The position numbers and the translations under genes are program-made. Shown here piece after piece: positions 1-8,609 of a DNA stretch of 64,000 nucleotides. The notes under the pieces are model-generated. The model was not told the origin of the DNA. It saw only the letters and a list, made by a program, of their open reading frames with translations, and did not search any database. The first letter of the stretch is position 1, and each line of letters begins with the position of its first letter. This DNA is from Thiovibrio sp964588325 (GTDB lineage: Bacteria > Desulfobacterota > Desulfobulbia > Desulfobulbales > Desulfurivibrionaceae), in the NCBI GenBank assembly GCA_964588325.1, contig CAZPOR010000002.1:1-64000 (forward strand), in the 5' to 3' direction.

Positions 1-100
1 AAGAAGGTCTCATGATAAATTGTATTGACAGATGGCCACATAAGAAAGGGCACCCCGGCATTTCTCCCGCCGTTGGCGGGATTCCCTGCGCTCCTCGAAA

Positions 101-156
101 CCGCCGGGAGTTTGCAAACTCGCTGCGCTCAAACAGTGCAAACTCCTTTTCGGCGG
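101..156. repeat. Intergenic inverted repeat upstream of radC
   Basis: A left arm at 101-116 (CCGCCGGGAGTTTGCA) is answered by a right arm at 137-156 that is its reverse complement apart from a four-base TTTT insertion. A second small hairpin (CCCGCCGTTGGCGGG) lies at 66-80. No coding signal is convincing in 1-243. The pair could be a REP-like element or a structured 5' region before radC; I cannot tell which. Confidence 0.5.
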
Positions 157-243
157 GTTCTCCGGTGCTCGGCTGCGTGCCAATGGGGGGTCTTGTCGCG
201 TGCCATCGTATCTGTGAAAACCTCCCGGAGTTTGTAGCCAATC

Positions 244-978
244 ATGGATAAAACCGACTGGCAGAAAAAAGGCGAGGGCCATAGGCAGCGGCTGCGGGAT
301 CGTTTCCTTGATCACGGCCTGGATGGCTTCACCGATGCCGAGGTGCTGGAGCTGCTTCTTGCTCTCGGCACCCCGCGCAAGGATTGCAAGGAGACGGCCC
401 GGCGGCTGCTCAAGCGGTTCGGGGGACTTGCCCAGGCCCTGGACGCCAGCCAACCGGAGCTCGAACTGATTGACGGCATCGGACCGAAGAACGGTTTCGC
501 CCTGCACCTTGTTCAGGGTGTGGCCCGGCGCTATCTGAGGCAGCGGCTGGCTGGCAAGGAGTATCTCCGTTCCTCCCGCGAGGTGGGGGAGTATCTGATT
601 CATGCCATGCGCGGCCTCAAGCGCGAGGTGCTGATGGCGGTGTTTCTCGACGCCTCACTCGGGATCATCGACACCCAACTGGTGGCGGAAGGCACCCTGG
701 CCAGCAACACCGTGCATCCCCGGGAATTGATCAAGATGGCCCTGGAGTGCCACGCCGCCTCGGTGGTCATCGCCCACAACCATCCCTCCGGCAGCTTGAC
801 CCCTTCGGCGGAAGATACAAAACTCACCCGCCATCTCTTCATCGCCTTGGGCTTTGCCGGGATTCAGCTCCTCGACCATCTTATCGTGGGGGAGGGCGAG
901 CGCCCTTTCAGTTTTGCCGATCACGGGTTGCTGGAGGATATCCGGCGCCAGTCCCGTTCGTTGATCGCCGGAGAGTGA
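244..978 (+). CDS. radC: RadC family JAB/MPN-domain protein
   Basis: The 244-residue protein has the two parts of RadC: an N-terminal helix-hairpin-helix region (around residues 70-100, with DGIGPKNGFAL) and a C-terminal JAB1/MPN metalloprotease-like fold. The zinc-binding signature is intact (HNHPSGSLTPSAED, about residues 178-191), and an upstream Glu (AEGTLASNTV) matches the usual catalytic Glu position. The length is close to the normal RadC size of about 220-240. RadC was named for a DNA-repair phenotype, but its biochemical role is unsettled. Its stop overlaps the start of hemW (TGATG), so the two are probably co-transcribed. The ribosome site is weak: GGAG lies about 13 bases before the ATG. 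Family call is secure; function is not. Confidence 0.93.
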   Translation: MDKTDWQKKGEGHRQRLRDRFLDHGLDGFTDAEVLELLLALGTPRKDCKETARRLLKRFGGLAQALDASQPELELIDGIGPKNGFALHLVQGVARRYLRQRLAGKEYLRSSREVGEYLIHAMRGLKREVLMAVFLDASLGIIDTQLVAEGTLASNTVHPRELIKMALECHAASVVIAHNHPSGSLTPSAEDTKLTRHLFIALGFAGIQLLDHLIVGEGERPFSFADHGLLEDIRRQSRSLIAGE

Positions 979-2156
979 TGTCGCCCCCCTCCCTCTCCAC
1001 CGGGGTTACTCCCGCCAGCGGCGAAGAATCGCCCGGTCTCTATCTGCACATCCCCTTCTGCAAAAGCCGCTGCGCGTATTGCTCCTTCAACTCCCATGCC
1101 TGCGAGTCTCCCCCGGCCGCATACCTAGCAGCCCTTGCCGGCCAGATCCGTTACTGGGCTGATCAGCAATGGTGCCGGGAGCGGACCTTCTCCACCCTCT
1201 TTGTCGGCGGCGGCACTCCGACCATCTATGGGGAGGAGCTCGCCGCTCTGATACGCCTGTGCCTCAAATCCTTCACCTTTGCGGAAGCGCCCGAGGTTAC
1301 GGTGGAGGGGAACCCCAATACCGTCACGGTGGAGGCGCTGACCGCCCTTCGCCGGGCCGGGGTCAACCGGTTGAGCCTCGGGGTGCAGGCCTTTTCCGGC
1401 CGGTTGTTGGGTGCGCTTGGCCGGAGCCACACGGTGGCCGAGGCCCATGCCGCCATCGCGGCCGCCCGGACGGCGGGTTTTGCCAATATCAACCTGGATC
1501 TGATGTACGGCCTGCCAGGCCAGAGCATGACGGATTGGCGGGACACCCTGGAGCAGGCCCTTGCCCATGCGCCGGAGCATCTCGCCTGTTACGAGTTGAC
1601 CATTGAGGAAGAAACCCCTTTTGCCGGATTGGTGGAACGGGGCGAGCTCATCCTGCCCGAAGAGGAAGAGGTTCTCTCCATGGCCGGACTCACCCGCGAT
1701 CTTCTGGCCCTGGCGGGTTTGCAGCGCTACGAGATTTCCAACTACGCAGCACCGGGCAACCAATGCCGCCACAACCTCAATTACTGGAGAAATGGGGATT
1801 ATCTCGGCCTGGGCGCCGGAGCGGTCTCCTGTCTTTCCGGCTTCCGGTTCAGCGCGGTGCGGGAACCAGAACCATTTGCCGGTCTGGTCCAACAAGGGGA
1901 ACTCCCTCTGTTCGAGGGGGAATGTTTGCCGCTGGCGGTCCGCTTCCGGGAAAGCGTGGTCATGGGGCTCAGGATGACCGAAGGAATTTCGCTTGCCCGG
2001 CTGCAGCGGCGGTTTGGTTTGACGCCGCAAGGCTATTATGGGAAGATGCTTGAGGAATTGCAGCAGCAGGGGCTGATCGTGCTTGCCCCGGACAGCCTGC
2101 GTCTCACCGAGGCCGGTCTGCCTGTGGCCAATCAGGTCTTGTCCAGGCTTGTGTGA
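978..2156 (+). CDS. hemW: HemW-type radical SAM protein (heme chaperone/HemN-like)
   Basis: The 392-residue protein has the radical SAM cluster motif as CKSRCAYC near residue 29, directly after YLHIPF, the HemN/HemW hallmark. It also has the HemW-specific HNxxYW motif (CRHNLNYWRNGDYLGLGAGA), which separates it from true oxygen-independent coproporphyrinogen III oxidase HemN. A C-terminal winged-helix-like region (TEGISLARLQRRFGL) completes the HemN_C domain. HemW proteins bind heme and deliver it to hemoproteins; that fits a genome full of heme proteins, though HemW and HemN were long confused in annotation. The start was chosen at 978 because the ATG overlaps the radC stop and leaves a normal N terminus; an upstream in-frame extension reads through radC and is not credible. 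Confidence 0.92.
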   Translation: MSPPSLSTGVTPASGEESPGLYLHIPFCKSRCAYCSFNSHACESPPAAYLAALAGQIRYWADQQWCRERTFSTLFVGGGTPTIYGEELAALIRLCLKSFTFAEAPEVTVEGNPNTVTVEALTALRRAGVNRLSLGVQAFSGRLLGALGRSHTVAEAHAAIAAARTAGFANINLDLMYGLPGQSMTDWRDTLEQALAHAPEHLACYELTIEEETPFAGLVERGELILPEEEEVLSMAGLTRDLLALAGLQRYEISNYAAPGNQCRHNLNYWRNGDYLGLGAGAVSCLSGFRFSAVREPEPFAGLVQQGELPLFEGECLPLAVRFRESVVMGLRMTEGISLARLQRRFGLTPQGYYGKMLEELQQQGLIVLAPDSLRLTEAGLPVANQVLSRLV

Positions 2157-2185
2157 ACGGATTTTCAGGGGGAGCTTCACCGTCA

Positions 2186-4990
2186 ATGATCATGCCCACC
2201 CACAGTATAGCCAGGAGATTGCTGGTCACCATGTCGCTCATGGTTGCCTGCCTGACCCTGGGGCTTGGCGCGCTCCATATTTTTCAGGAATATTCCCGCT
2301 ACCGGAGCGAGGTTGATGCGCTCTGGGGAGAACAGGTCGAAGCGCGCAAGAAGCAGCTTGTGGGGCAGGTCGAGGAGGTGGTCTGGTACATCCATTTCAA
2401 GCGGTCGCAGATCACCGGCCGGGCAAAGAGCGTTGTCGAGGGCAGGGTCCGGGATGCCCAGATTGCCGCTTCTCATCTCTACCAGATCAGCAAGGGATCG
2501 CACAGCAGGAAAGAGTTGCAGTCCCTGGTGCGTGAGAGTCTGCGGACGCAGCGTTTTAACAACGGCAGGGGGTATTTTTTCATCTTTGCCCTGGACGGAA
2601 CGGTGCAGCTCCATGCCTCCCAGCCGGAACTTGAGCAGAAAAACCTTTTGACCATGCAGGACAACGAAGGCGCTTTTGTCATCCGGGAGATGGTCGAGCT
2701 TGCCCGGAGCAAGGGCGAGGGGTTTGTCTCCTACCGCTGGCCCAAGCCTGGTATGCCCTCCGGGCAGGAGTTTGAGAAAGTCTCCTTTGTCAAATACCTG
2801 CCCGAGCTTGATTGGCTCATCGGCGCGGGCGAATATCTGGACGACATGGAAGCGGAGATCCAGGCCGAGGTGCTGGCGCGGATTGAAAAGATGCGGTTCG
2901 AGCAGAATGGCTATGTCTTTGCCGGCCAGTGGGACGGGGTGTCCTTGACCTATCCGGCTAAAGGAGAAAACGCGCTGGAACAGGTCGATGCCAACGGCCT
3001 GGAAATTGTTCGGGAACTGATCGCCCTGGCCCGGAAAGACGGCGGTTTTTTGCGGTATGTGATGCCGAAGCTGGGCGGGGAGCGCAGCTCCCTCAAGCTC
3101 AGCTATGTGCGGGGCGTCAAGGAGTGGCAGTGGTATGTCGGCGCGGGCATATACCTGGACGACATCCGGGCGGCCACTGCGGAGGCCCGGCATCAGTTGC
3201 GGCGCGAGATTGTCAAGATCGTCGGGCTGGCGCTATTGCTGCTGCTTGCCGCGCTCTTGGGCGGGTTGCTCTTTGTGCGAAAGACGGCGGGGCGTATCCA
3301 GGATGCCTTTGCCTCCTTTGAGGCTTTTTTTGACACAGCGGCCCGGGAAAAGGAGGAAATGCAGCTTTCCGGCCTCCATTTTGCGGAGTTTCGTTCCCTG
3401 GCCGGGGCGCTGAACCGGATGCTGGCCGAAAAACGGGCCATGGAAGAGGGGCTGCGCAAAAGCGAGGAGAAATACCGGGTCGTGATCGAAACCACCGGCA
3501 TCGGTTTTGTACGAATCGATGGCGAGGGGCGGGTGCTGGACGCCAATCAGGAGTATGTTCGCTTGAGCGGGCGCGCCGGTTTGGCCGAGATTGTGGGCCG
3601 GAGGGTGACCGAATGGACGGCGGAACATAGTCTGGCCAGGAACCGCCAGGCGTTGCAGGAATGCATCACGCAGGGTTGTATCCGCCATCTGCAGATCGAT
3701 TATGCCGATGGCCGGGGCGGCGTCATCCCGGTGGAGATCAATGCCACGGTGGTGCAAGGAGAGGGACAGCCGGAAATTCTCTGCATCTGCCATGACATCA
3801 GTATCCGGAAGGGGCTGGAAGAGCGATTGCGCCAAGCCCAGAAGATGGAGGCCATCGGCACCCTGGCAGGGGGGATTGCCCATGATTTCAACAATATCCT
3901 TGCCGCCATCCTCGGTTATGCCGAGATGGCCAAACGCAGCCTGCCGGAAGCGGCAGGCAGTGCCAGGGACGATATCCAGGAGGTGCTCCGGGCCGGTCTG
4001 CGGGCCCGGGATCTGGTGAAACAGATTCTCACCTTCAGCCGGAAGGGCGTAGAGGAGCGGGCCCCTCTTTCGCCCAAGCCCATTGTCAAGGAGGCGCTTA
4101 AGTTTCTGCGCGCCTCGATTCCGGCGAACATCGAAATCCGCGAGGATATAGACCCGGACTGCGGCTCTGTCCTCGCCGATCCTACGAATATCCACCAGAT
4201 CGTGGTGAATCTCTGCACCAACGCTTTTCATGCCATGGAGGCGGCAGGGGGGGCTCTGACCGTGGTTGTGAAAAACGTGGAGCTTGGCGAAAGCGATCTC
4301 GCCGGGCAAGACGAGCTGTTGCCCGGGCAGTATGTGCTGCTCAGCGTGCGTGATACCGGTCCTGGGATCGCGCCGGAGATCCTGGCCCGGATCTTTGACC
4401 CGTATTTCACCACCAAGATGGTGGGCAAGGGATCGGGCATGGGGCTGGCGGTGGTGCATGGCATCGTCAAAAGCTATGGGGGCATGGTGCAGGTGGAAAG
4501 CGTTGTGGGCGCGGGCGCGGTTTTCCGTGTCTATCTGCCGAGGGTCGGCAAGGGCATGGTTGTGCCGGAAAATCCCCAGGAGTGGACGCTTCCTTCCGGC
4601 CAGGAGCGGATTCTCTATGTGGATGACGAGACCAGTATCGCCGAGCTGGGCAAGGCCATGCTTTCCGGGCTCGGCTATCGGGTGACGGCCAGAACCAAGC
4701 CGCTTGAGGCCCTGGAAGAGTTTCGCAGCCGCCCCGACGATTTTGATCTGCTGATCACCGACCAGACCATGCCCAAGATGTCCGGAGTGCAGTTGGCCCA
4801 GGAGATTCGTAAAATCCGGCCCACCCTGCCGGTGATCCTCTGCACCGGGTATAGCGCGACAATCGGTGAAGAATCCGCCGTGGCTCAGGGCATCGGCCAT
4901 TTTCTCATGAAGCCCCTGACCATGCGGGTGCTGACCGAAACGGTGCGGAGGGCGTTGGAAGGCGCAAGGGCAGTGAAAAGTGAAGAATGA
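2186..4990 (+). CDS. Tandem-Cache hybrid sensor histidine kinase with PAS and receiver
   Basis: This is a membrane-bound hybrid histidine kinase of about 934 residues. An N-terminal membrane helix (about 8-28) precedes two extracytoplasmic Cache_2-type repeats, each ending in the same signature: WLIGAGEYLDDME near 213 and WYVGAGIYLDDI near 320. A second helix (LALLLLLAALLGGLLFV, about 345-362) is followed by a PAS domain (about 430-545), a HisKA box with the phospho-accepting His in GGIAHDFNN (about 565), an HATPase domain (DTGPGI, GSGMGLAVV) and a receiver domain whose phospho-Asp sits in LLITDQTMP (about 855). A separate output regulator must exist elsewhere, since none is adjacent. Cache sensors usually bind small organic ligands. 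Start: ATG 2186 has GGGGAG about 11 bases upstream; a GTG at 2153 overlapping hemW and an ATG at 2192 are alternatives. Confidence 0.9.
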   Translation: MIMPTHSIARRLLVTMSLMVACLTLGLGALHIFQEYSRYRSEVDALWGEQVEARKKQLVGQVEEVVWYIHFKRSQITGRAKSVVEGRVRDAQIAASHLYQISKGSHSRKELQSLVRESLRTQRFNNGRGYFFIFALDGTVQLHASQPELEQKNLLTMQDNEGAFVIREMVELARSKGEGFVSYRWPKPGMPSGQEFEKVSFVKYLPELDWLIGAGEYLDDMEAEIQAEVLARIEKMRFEQNGYVFAGQWDGVSLTYPAKGENALEQVDANGLEIVRELIALARKDGGFLRYVMPKLGGERSSLKLSYVRGVKEWQWYVGAGIYLDDIRAATAEARHQLRREIVKIVGLALLLLLAALLGGLLFVRKTAGRIQDAFASFEAFFDTAAREKEEMQLSGLHFAEFRSLAGALNRMLAEKRAMEEGLRKSEEKYRVVIETTGIGFVRIDGEGRVLDANQEYVRLSGRAGLAEIVGRRVTEWTAEHSLARNRQALQECITQGCIRHLQIDYADGRGGVIPVEINATVVQGEGQPEILCICHDISIRKGLEERLRQAQKMEAIGTLAGGIAHDFNNILAAILGYAEMAKRSLPEAAGSARDDIQEVLRAGLRARDLVKQILTFSRKGVEERAPLSPKPIVKEALKFLRASIPANIEIREDIDPDCGSVLADPTNIHQIVVNLCTNAFHAMEAAGGALTVVVKNVELGESDLAGQDELLPGQYVLLSVRDTGPGIAPEILARIFDPYFTTKMVGKGSGMGLAVVHGIVKSYGGMVQVESVVGAGAVFRVYLPRVGKGMVVPENPQEWTLPSGQERILYVDDETSIAELGKAMLSGLGYRVTARTKPLEALEEFRSRPDDFDLLITDQTMPKMSGVQLAQEIRKIRPTLPVILCTGYSATIGEESAVAQGIGHFLMKPLTMRVLTETVRRALEGARAVKSEE

Positions 4991-5050
4991 AAAATTGAGC
5001 GTGAAAGGGCACAGTGCAATGAGAGTTGAACGCAGGCGGGGCTGCTTATA

Positions 5051-6406
5051 ATGGCGAAAGAGAAGATCGCGTATGTGTGCAGCGCCTGCAACGGGGTGTT
5101 CAGCAAATGGGGTGGGCAATGCGAAGGCTGCGGCGCCTGGGATACCCTGGCCGAGCAGCAGCCTGCCTCCGCGGCTGCGGGCCGGTTTCAGGGCTATTCC
5201 GGCTCCCTGGCCCAGGTGCAGACCATGGCCGAGGTGGGCCGCGACGAGCTGGTCCGTTTTTCCACCACCATGGGCGAGCTGGACCGGGTGCTGGGCGGCG
5301 GATTGGTGCCGGGCTCGGTGGTGCTCATCGGCGGCGATCCGGGGGTGGGCAAGTCCACCGGCTTGCTCCAGGTCTGCTGTAGCTTAAGCCTCACCCGCAA
5401 ATGCCTCTATGTGACCGGCGAGGAGTCGCTCCAGCAGATCGCCATGCGGGCAAGGCGGCTGGGGTTGCCGGACCAGGCGTTGCTCCTGCTGGCCGAGACC
5501 CGGGTGGAGGATATCTGCGCCACAGCGCTTAAGGAAAAGCCCGAGGTCATGGTGATCGACTCCATCCAGACCATGCAGGTGGCGGACAGCCAGTCCGCGC
5601 CGGGCAGCGTCAGCCAGGTGCGGGAATCCGCCGCGCTCCTTACCCAGTTCGCCAAGCAGACCGGGGTGGCCATTTTCCTGGTGGGCCATGTCACCAAGAG
5701 CGGCGACCTGGCCGGGCCCAGGGTGCTGGAGCACATCATCGACGTGGTCTGCTACATCGAAGGCAGCGGGGACAGTCGTTTCCGGGTGATGCGGGCGGTG
5801 AAGAACCGTTACGGCGCGGTGAACGAGCTGGGGGTCTTCGCCATGACCGACAAGGGTCTGCGCGAGATATCCAACCCCTCGGCCATCTTTTTGTCCCGCA
5901 ACGCCGAGCCCATGCCCGGCAGCGTGGTCATGGCGATCTGGGAGGGCAGCCGTCCCCTGCTCGTGGAGATGCAGGCCCTGGTGGACGACAGCCACAGCGA
6001 GAATCCCAGGCGGGTCACGGTGGGGCTGGAACAGAACCGGCTGGCCATGCTCCTGGCCGTGCTGCACCGGCACGGCGCCATCGCCACCTACGGCCAGGAT
6101 GTGTTCATCAACGTGGCGGGCGGGGTGCGGGTGAGCGAAACCAGCGCCGATCTCCCCCTGCTGCTGGCGGTTTTCTCCAGCCTGAAGAACAAGCCCTTGG
6201 CCGTGGACCTGGTAGTTTTCGGCGAAATCGGCCTCTCCGGCGAGATCCGGCCCGTGCCCAGCGGCCAGGAGCGCTTGCGGGAGGCGGCCAAGCACGGCTT
6301 TACAAAGGCGATTGTTCCCCTGGCCAACGTGCCCAAGGGCGGGGTCAAGGGCATGGAGATTGTCGGGGTGAAAAAGCTGACAGAAGCCATCGAGGCGGTC
6401 AGATAA
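5051..6406 (+). CDS. radA: DNA repair protein RadA (Sms)
   Basis: The 451-residue protein has the complete RadA architecture. The N-terminal zinc finger is CSAC at 10-13 with CEGC at 24-27. The RecA-like ATPase has Walker A GGDPGVGKST near 94. The RadA-specific KNRYG motif is present near 252. The C-terminal Lon-protease-like domain lacks the protease dyad, as is normal for RadA. RadA is a hexameric helicase that drives branch migration during recombination. Length matches the family (about 450-460). The gene stands 60 bases after the kinase gene, in the same direction, with no clear terminator between them. Confidence 0.97.
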   Translation: MAKEKIAYVCSACNGVFSKWGGQCEGCGAWDTLAEQQPASAAAGRFQGYSGSLAQVQTMAEVGRDELVRFSTTMGELDRVLGGGLVPGSVVLIGGDPGVGKSTGLLQVCCSLSLTRKCLYVTGEESLQQIAMRARRLGLPDQALLLLAETRVEDICATALKEKPEVMVIDSIQTMQVADSQSAPGSVSQVRESAALLTQFAKQTGVAIFLVGHVTKSGDLAGPRVLEHIIDVVCYIEGSGDSRFRVMRAVKNRYGAVNELGVFAMTDKGLREISNPSAIFLSRNAEPMPGSVVMAIWEGSRPLLVEMQALVDDSHSENPRRVTVGLEQNRLAMLLAVLHRHGAIATYGQDVFINVAGGVRVSETSADLPLLLAVFSSLKNKPLAVDLVVFGEIGLSGEIRPVPSGQERLREAAKHGFTKAIVPLANVPKGGVKGMEIVGVKKLTEAIEAVR

Positions 6407-6456
6407 GGAATCGCGGCGTAATTGCGTGGACGTTCCATGCAGCTAAAGTATCAATT

Positions 6457-6523
6457 CCGTTCGGGCTGAGCTTGTCGAAGCCCTGCCCTGTACAAAGCCC
6501 TTCGACAGGCTCAGGGTGAACGG
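6457..6523. repeat. Palindromic intergenic repeat (TTCGACAGGCTCAG type)
   Basis: Two inverted arms, 6457-6483 and 6497-6523, read CCGTTCGGGCTGAGCTTGTC... and, reversed, the same with a few changes. This 'cccttcgacaggctcagggtgaacgg' motif recurs in many unrelated bacterial genomes as an intergenic palindrome. It follows the radA stop by about 50 bases and could act as a terminator or be a passive mobile repeat. Confidence 0.75.
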
Positions 6524-6602
6524 AAATTTTTCTTGTCGCCCCGGAAGTCCTTCAAGCATTGACAGCCCATTTTTGAAATGGTACATAACTGACGGACTTG
6601 AG

Positions 6603-6688
6603 GGAGGAATGGCCGAGTGGTTTAAGGCGGCGGTCTTGAAAACCGTTGTACGCAAGTACCGTGGGTTCGAATCCTACTTCCTCCGCCA
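6603..6688 (+). tRNA. tRNA-Ser (UGA anticodon)
   Basis: The acceptor stem GGAGGAA pairs with TTCCTCC, and the discriminator G and CCA end are encoded. The anticodon loop is CTTGAAA, closed by a CGGT/ACCG stem, giving anticodon TGA. The long variable arm (TGTACGCAAGTACC) is the class II mark of tRNA-Ser, and the T-arm has GGTTCGAATCC. The gene is 22 bases before a second serine tRNA. Confidence 0.95.
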
Positions 6689-6710
6689 ATAACATACATA
6701 TACCAATTGT

Positions 6711-6804
6711 GGAGAGCTGACCGAGTAGGCCGAAGGTGCTCGCCTGCTAAGCGAGTGTAGGACCAAAAGTTCTACCGAGGGTTCGAATCCCTCGCTCTCC
6801 GCCA
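6711..6804 (+). tRNA. tRNA-Ser (GCU anticodon)
   Basis: The acceptor stem GGAGAGC pairs with GCTCTCC followed by G and an encoded CCA. The anticodon loop CTGCTAA, on a CTCGC/GCGAG stem, gives anticodon GCT. A long variable arm (TGTAGGACCAAAAGTTCTACC) and a T-loop GGTTCGAATCC confirm a class II serine tRNA. It shares an acceptor sequence pattern with the upstream tRNA-Ser(UGA), as expected for one seryl-tRNA synthetase. Confidence 0.95.
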
Positions 6805-6816
6805 TTTATGCCTTAC

Positions 6817-6853
6817 AAAAAAACCCGCGCCGGGAACGGCCGCGGGTTTTTTT
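6817..6853. terminator. Rho-independent terminator after the tRNA-Ser pair
   Basis: The sequence AAAAAAACCCGCG... folds on ...CGCGGGTTTTTTT with an inner GCCGG/CCGGC-like part. The A-run on the left and T-run on the right make it potentially bidirectional. It begins 12 bases after the second tRNA. Confidence 0.9.
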
Positions 6854-6977
6854 GTGCCCCGGCGGCAGGGCTGGCTTACATAATATTCCCCCTGTTCCAG
6901 AGTTGCCGCCATGCTAAAAGAGTATCGCGGAGGCGTGGCAGCAGCCAAAAAAAAGGACGGGGAAATACATAAAGAAA

Positions 6978-7166
6978 TCTGATTACCACCGAACTTCAGC
7001 CAATGTCGCAGGCAGCATGATAACTATCTGATTTTTTATTAATAATAATCGATGATTCCACAGTCGTCACCCCGGCGAAAGCCGGGGTCCAGAAACCCTT
7101 CGCGGACTGGATTCCGGCTTTCGCCGGAATGACGAAAGAAATGGCTGAAGATTAGTGGTAATCAGA
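6978..7166. repeat. Nested inverted-repeat element (MITE-like), about 190 bp
   Basis: Outer arms at 6978-7004 and 7141-7166 are imperfect inverted copies (TCTGATTACCAC...CTTCAGCCA against TGGCTGAAG...GTGGTAATCAGA). Inside lies a second, common palindrome at 7065-7134 (CGTCACCCCGGCGAAAGCCG... against its complement ending in GGAATGACG). The whole stretch 6854-7190 carries no plausible gene. The nested layout suggests a small non-autonomous mobile element into which a dispersed palindrome has inserted, or one compound element. No target-site duplication is obvious. Confidence 0.6.
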
Positions 7167-7190
7167 TACAGAAAAGCGGGCAGCCGCCTT

Positions 7191-8555
7191 TCAGCCGGTG
7201 TCGTTTTTCAGCTCAGCAGGCTCCGGCAACGGCGGTTGTTCCGCCGCGGTCTCCAAGCCATTGGCGACTTCCTGGATAATTCCCATGCGCAGATAGATGG
7301 GGTGCACTTTTTCCCTGATCTTCGGGAGGTTCCGGGCAAAAATCGCTGCTCCCGCCAGGCAGCCGAGGCCGCCGAGGAGCAAGGTGTCGCGCGGGCCGAT
7401 GATGCCGGCCATGGTGCCGGCGCCGAGAGAGCCGAAGGGCGCCATTCCGATGAAGGCCATGGTGAAAAAGCTCATGACCCGCCCCCGTTTGTCTTCGTCC
7501 AGAATGGTTTGCAGCACGGTGTTGCAGGAGGCGACGATGGTCATGCCCCCGAATCCCGCCAGGGCCAGGGCGGCCAGCGAGAAGAGGAAGTTGCGGGACA
7601 GGGCAAAGATGGCGATGCCCACCGCGAAAAGGATCGTCGCCCGGACAATCACCAGGCCGAGGCCGCGCACGCTCCTGCGGGAAGCGAGATACAGGGTGCC
7701 GACCAGGGCGCCGCTGCCCGCACCGGTCATCAGAAAGCCGAAGGTGTGCGCCCCGCCGTGCAGGATTTCCTTGGCAAAGACCGGCGCCAAAACCGAATAG
7801 GGCATCCCCATGAGGCTGACCAGGGCAAGGAGGAGCAGGATGCTGCGGATCGGGCCAAAGCGGTAGGCGTAGAGAAAACCCTCCAGAAGTTCATGCAGGA
7901 TTGGGCGTCTGGCAGGGCCGGGTTTGGCAACGGGTGGGATACGCATGGCTGCAAGGGCCAGGATGACCGCCAGGTAGCTGAGCGCGTTGAGGACAAAACA
8001 GATCCCTTCTCCCGCCGAGGCCACGAGCAACCCGGCGATGGCCGGGCCTGTGAGGCGGGCGCCGTTGACCATGGAGGAGTTGAGGGCAATGGCGTTTCCC
8101 AGGTTTTCGCGATCTTCCACCAGCTCGACGATAAAGGATTGGCGGATCGGGATGTCGCAGGCGTTGACGATGCCCAGGATCAGGCTCAGCAGGATGAGCT
8201 GCCAGACCTGCACGACTCCGGTCAGCACGACAACGGCAAGAAAGGTGGCCTGCAACATGGCGAGTGTTTGAGTGGCAAGCAGGAGACGCCGCCTGTCCCA
8301 GCGGTCGGCGAGCACCCCGGCCACCGGGGAGATGAAGATGGTCGGGATCTGGCTGGTGAAACCGACAACCCCCAACAGCATGGCGGAGCCGGTCAAGCGG
8401 TAGACAAGCCAGCTCATGGCGACATGCTGCATCCAGGTGCCCACCAGGGAAACGCCTTGCCCTGCGACGAAAAGACGGTAGTTCCGGGAGCGGAGCGCGC
8501 GGACAAGATGGCGGAGCGTGTTCCCCTGCGTGGGCTTTCCTTCAACCGCGGCCAT
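7191..8555 (-). CDS. MFS transporter, EntS/MFS_3-like exporter
   Basis: The 454-residue protein has about twelve hydrophobic segments. The signature loop between helices 2 and 3 reads GVLADRWDRRRLLL, typical of the MFS_3/EntS group of efflux permeases, and a second related motif occurs after helix 8 (EDKRGRVMSFF, near 350). Members export siderophores, drugs or macrolides, but the substrate cannot be read from the sequence. It is transcribed leftward with a 54-base gap after the antiporter gene, so the two may share a transcript. Nothing in the neighbourhood (no biosynthetic cluster) points to a specific substrate. Confidence 0.9.
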   Translation of the reverse strand: MAAVEGKPTQGNTLRHLVRALRSRNYRLFVAGQGVSLVGTWMQHVAMSWLVYRLTGSAMLLGVVGFTSQIPTIFISPVAGVLADRWDRRRLLLATQTLAMLQATFLAVVVLTGVVQVWQLILLSLILGIVNACDIPIRQSFIVELVEDRENLGNAIALNSSMVNGARLTGPAIAGLLVASAGEGICFVLNALSYLAVILALAAMRIPPVAKPGPARRPILHELLEGFLYAYRFGPIRSILLLLALVSLMGMPYSVLAPVFAKEILHGGAHTFGFLMTGAGSGALVGTLYLASRRSVRGLGLVIVRATILFAVGIAIFALSRNFLFSLAALALAGFGGMTIVASCNTVLQTILDEDKRGRVMSFFTMAFIGMAPFGSLGAGTMAGIIGPRDTLLLGGLGCLAGAAIFARNLPKIREKVHPIYLRMGIIQEVANGLETAAEQPPLPEPAELKNDTG

Positions 8556-8609
8556 GGAAATATTCCTCTGTGTTCTGGATCATGGGGAAGAAGGGGCATG
8601 CCCGCGTTT

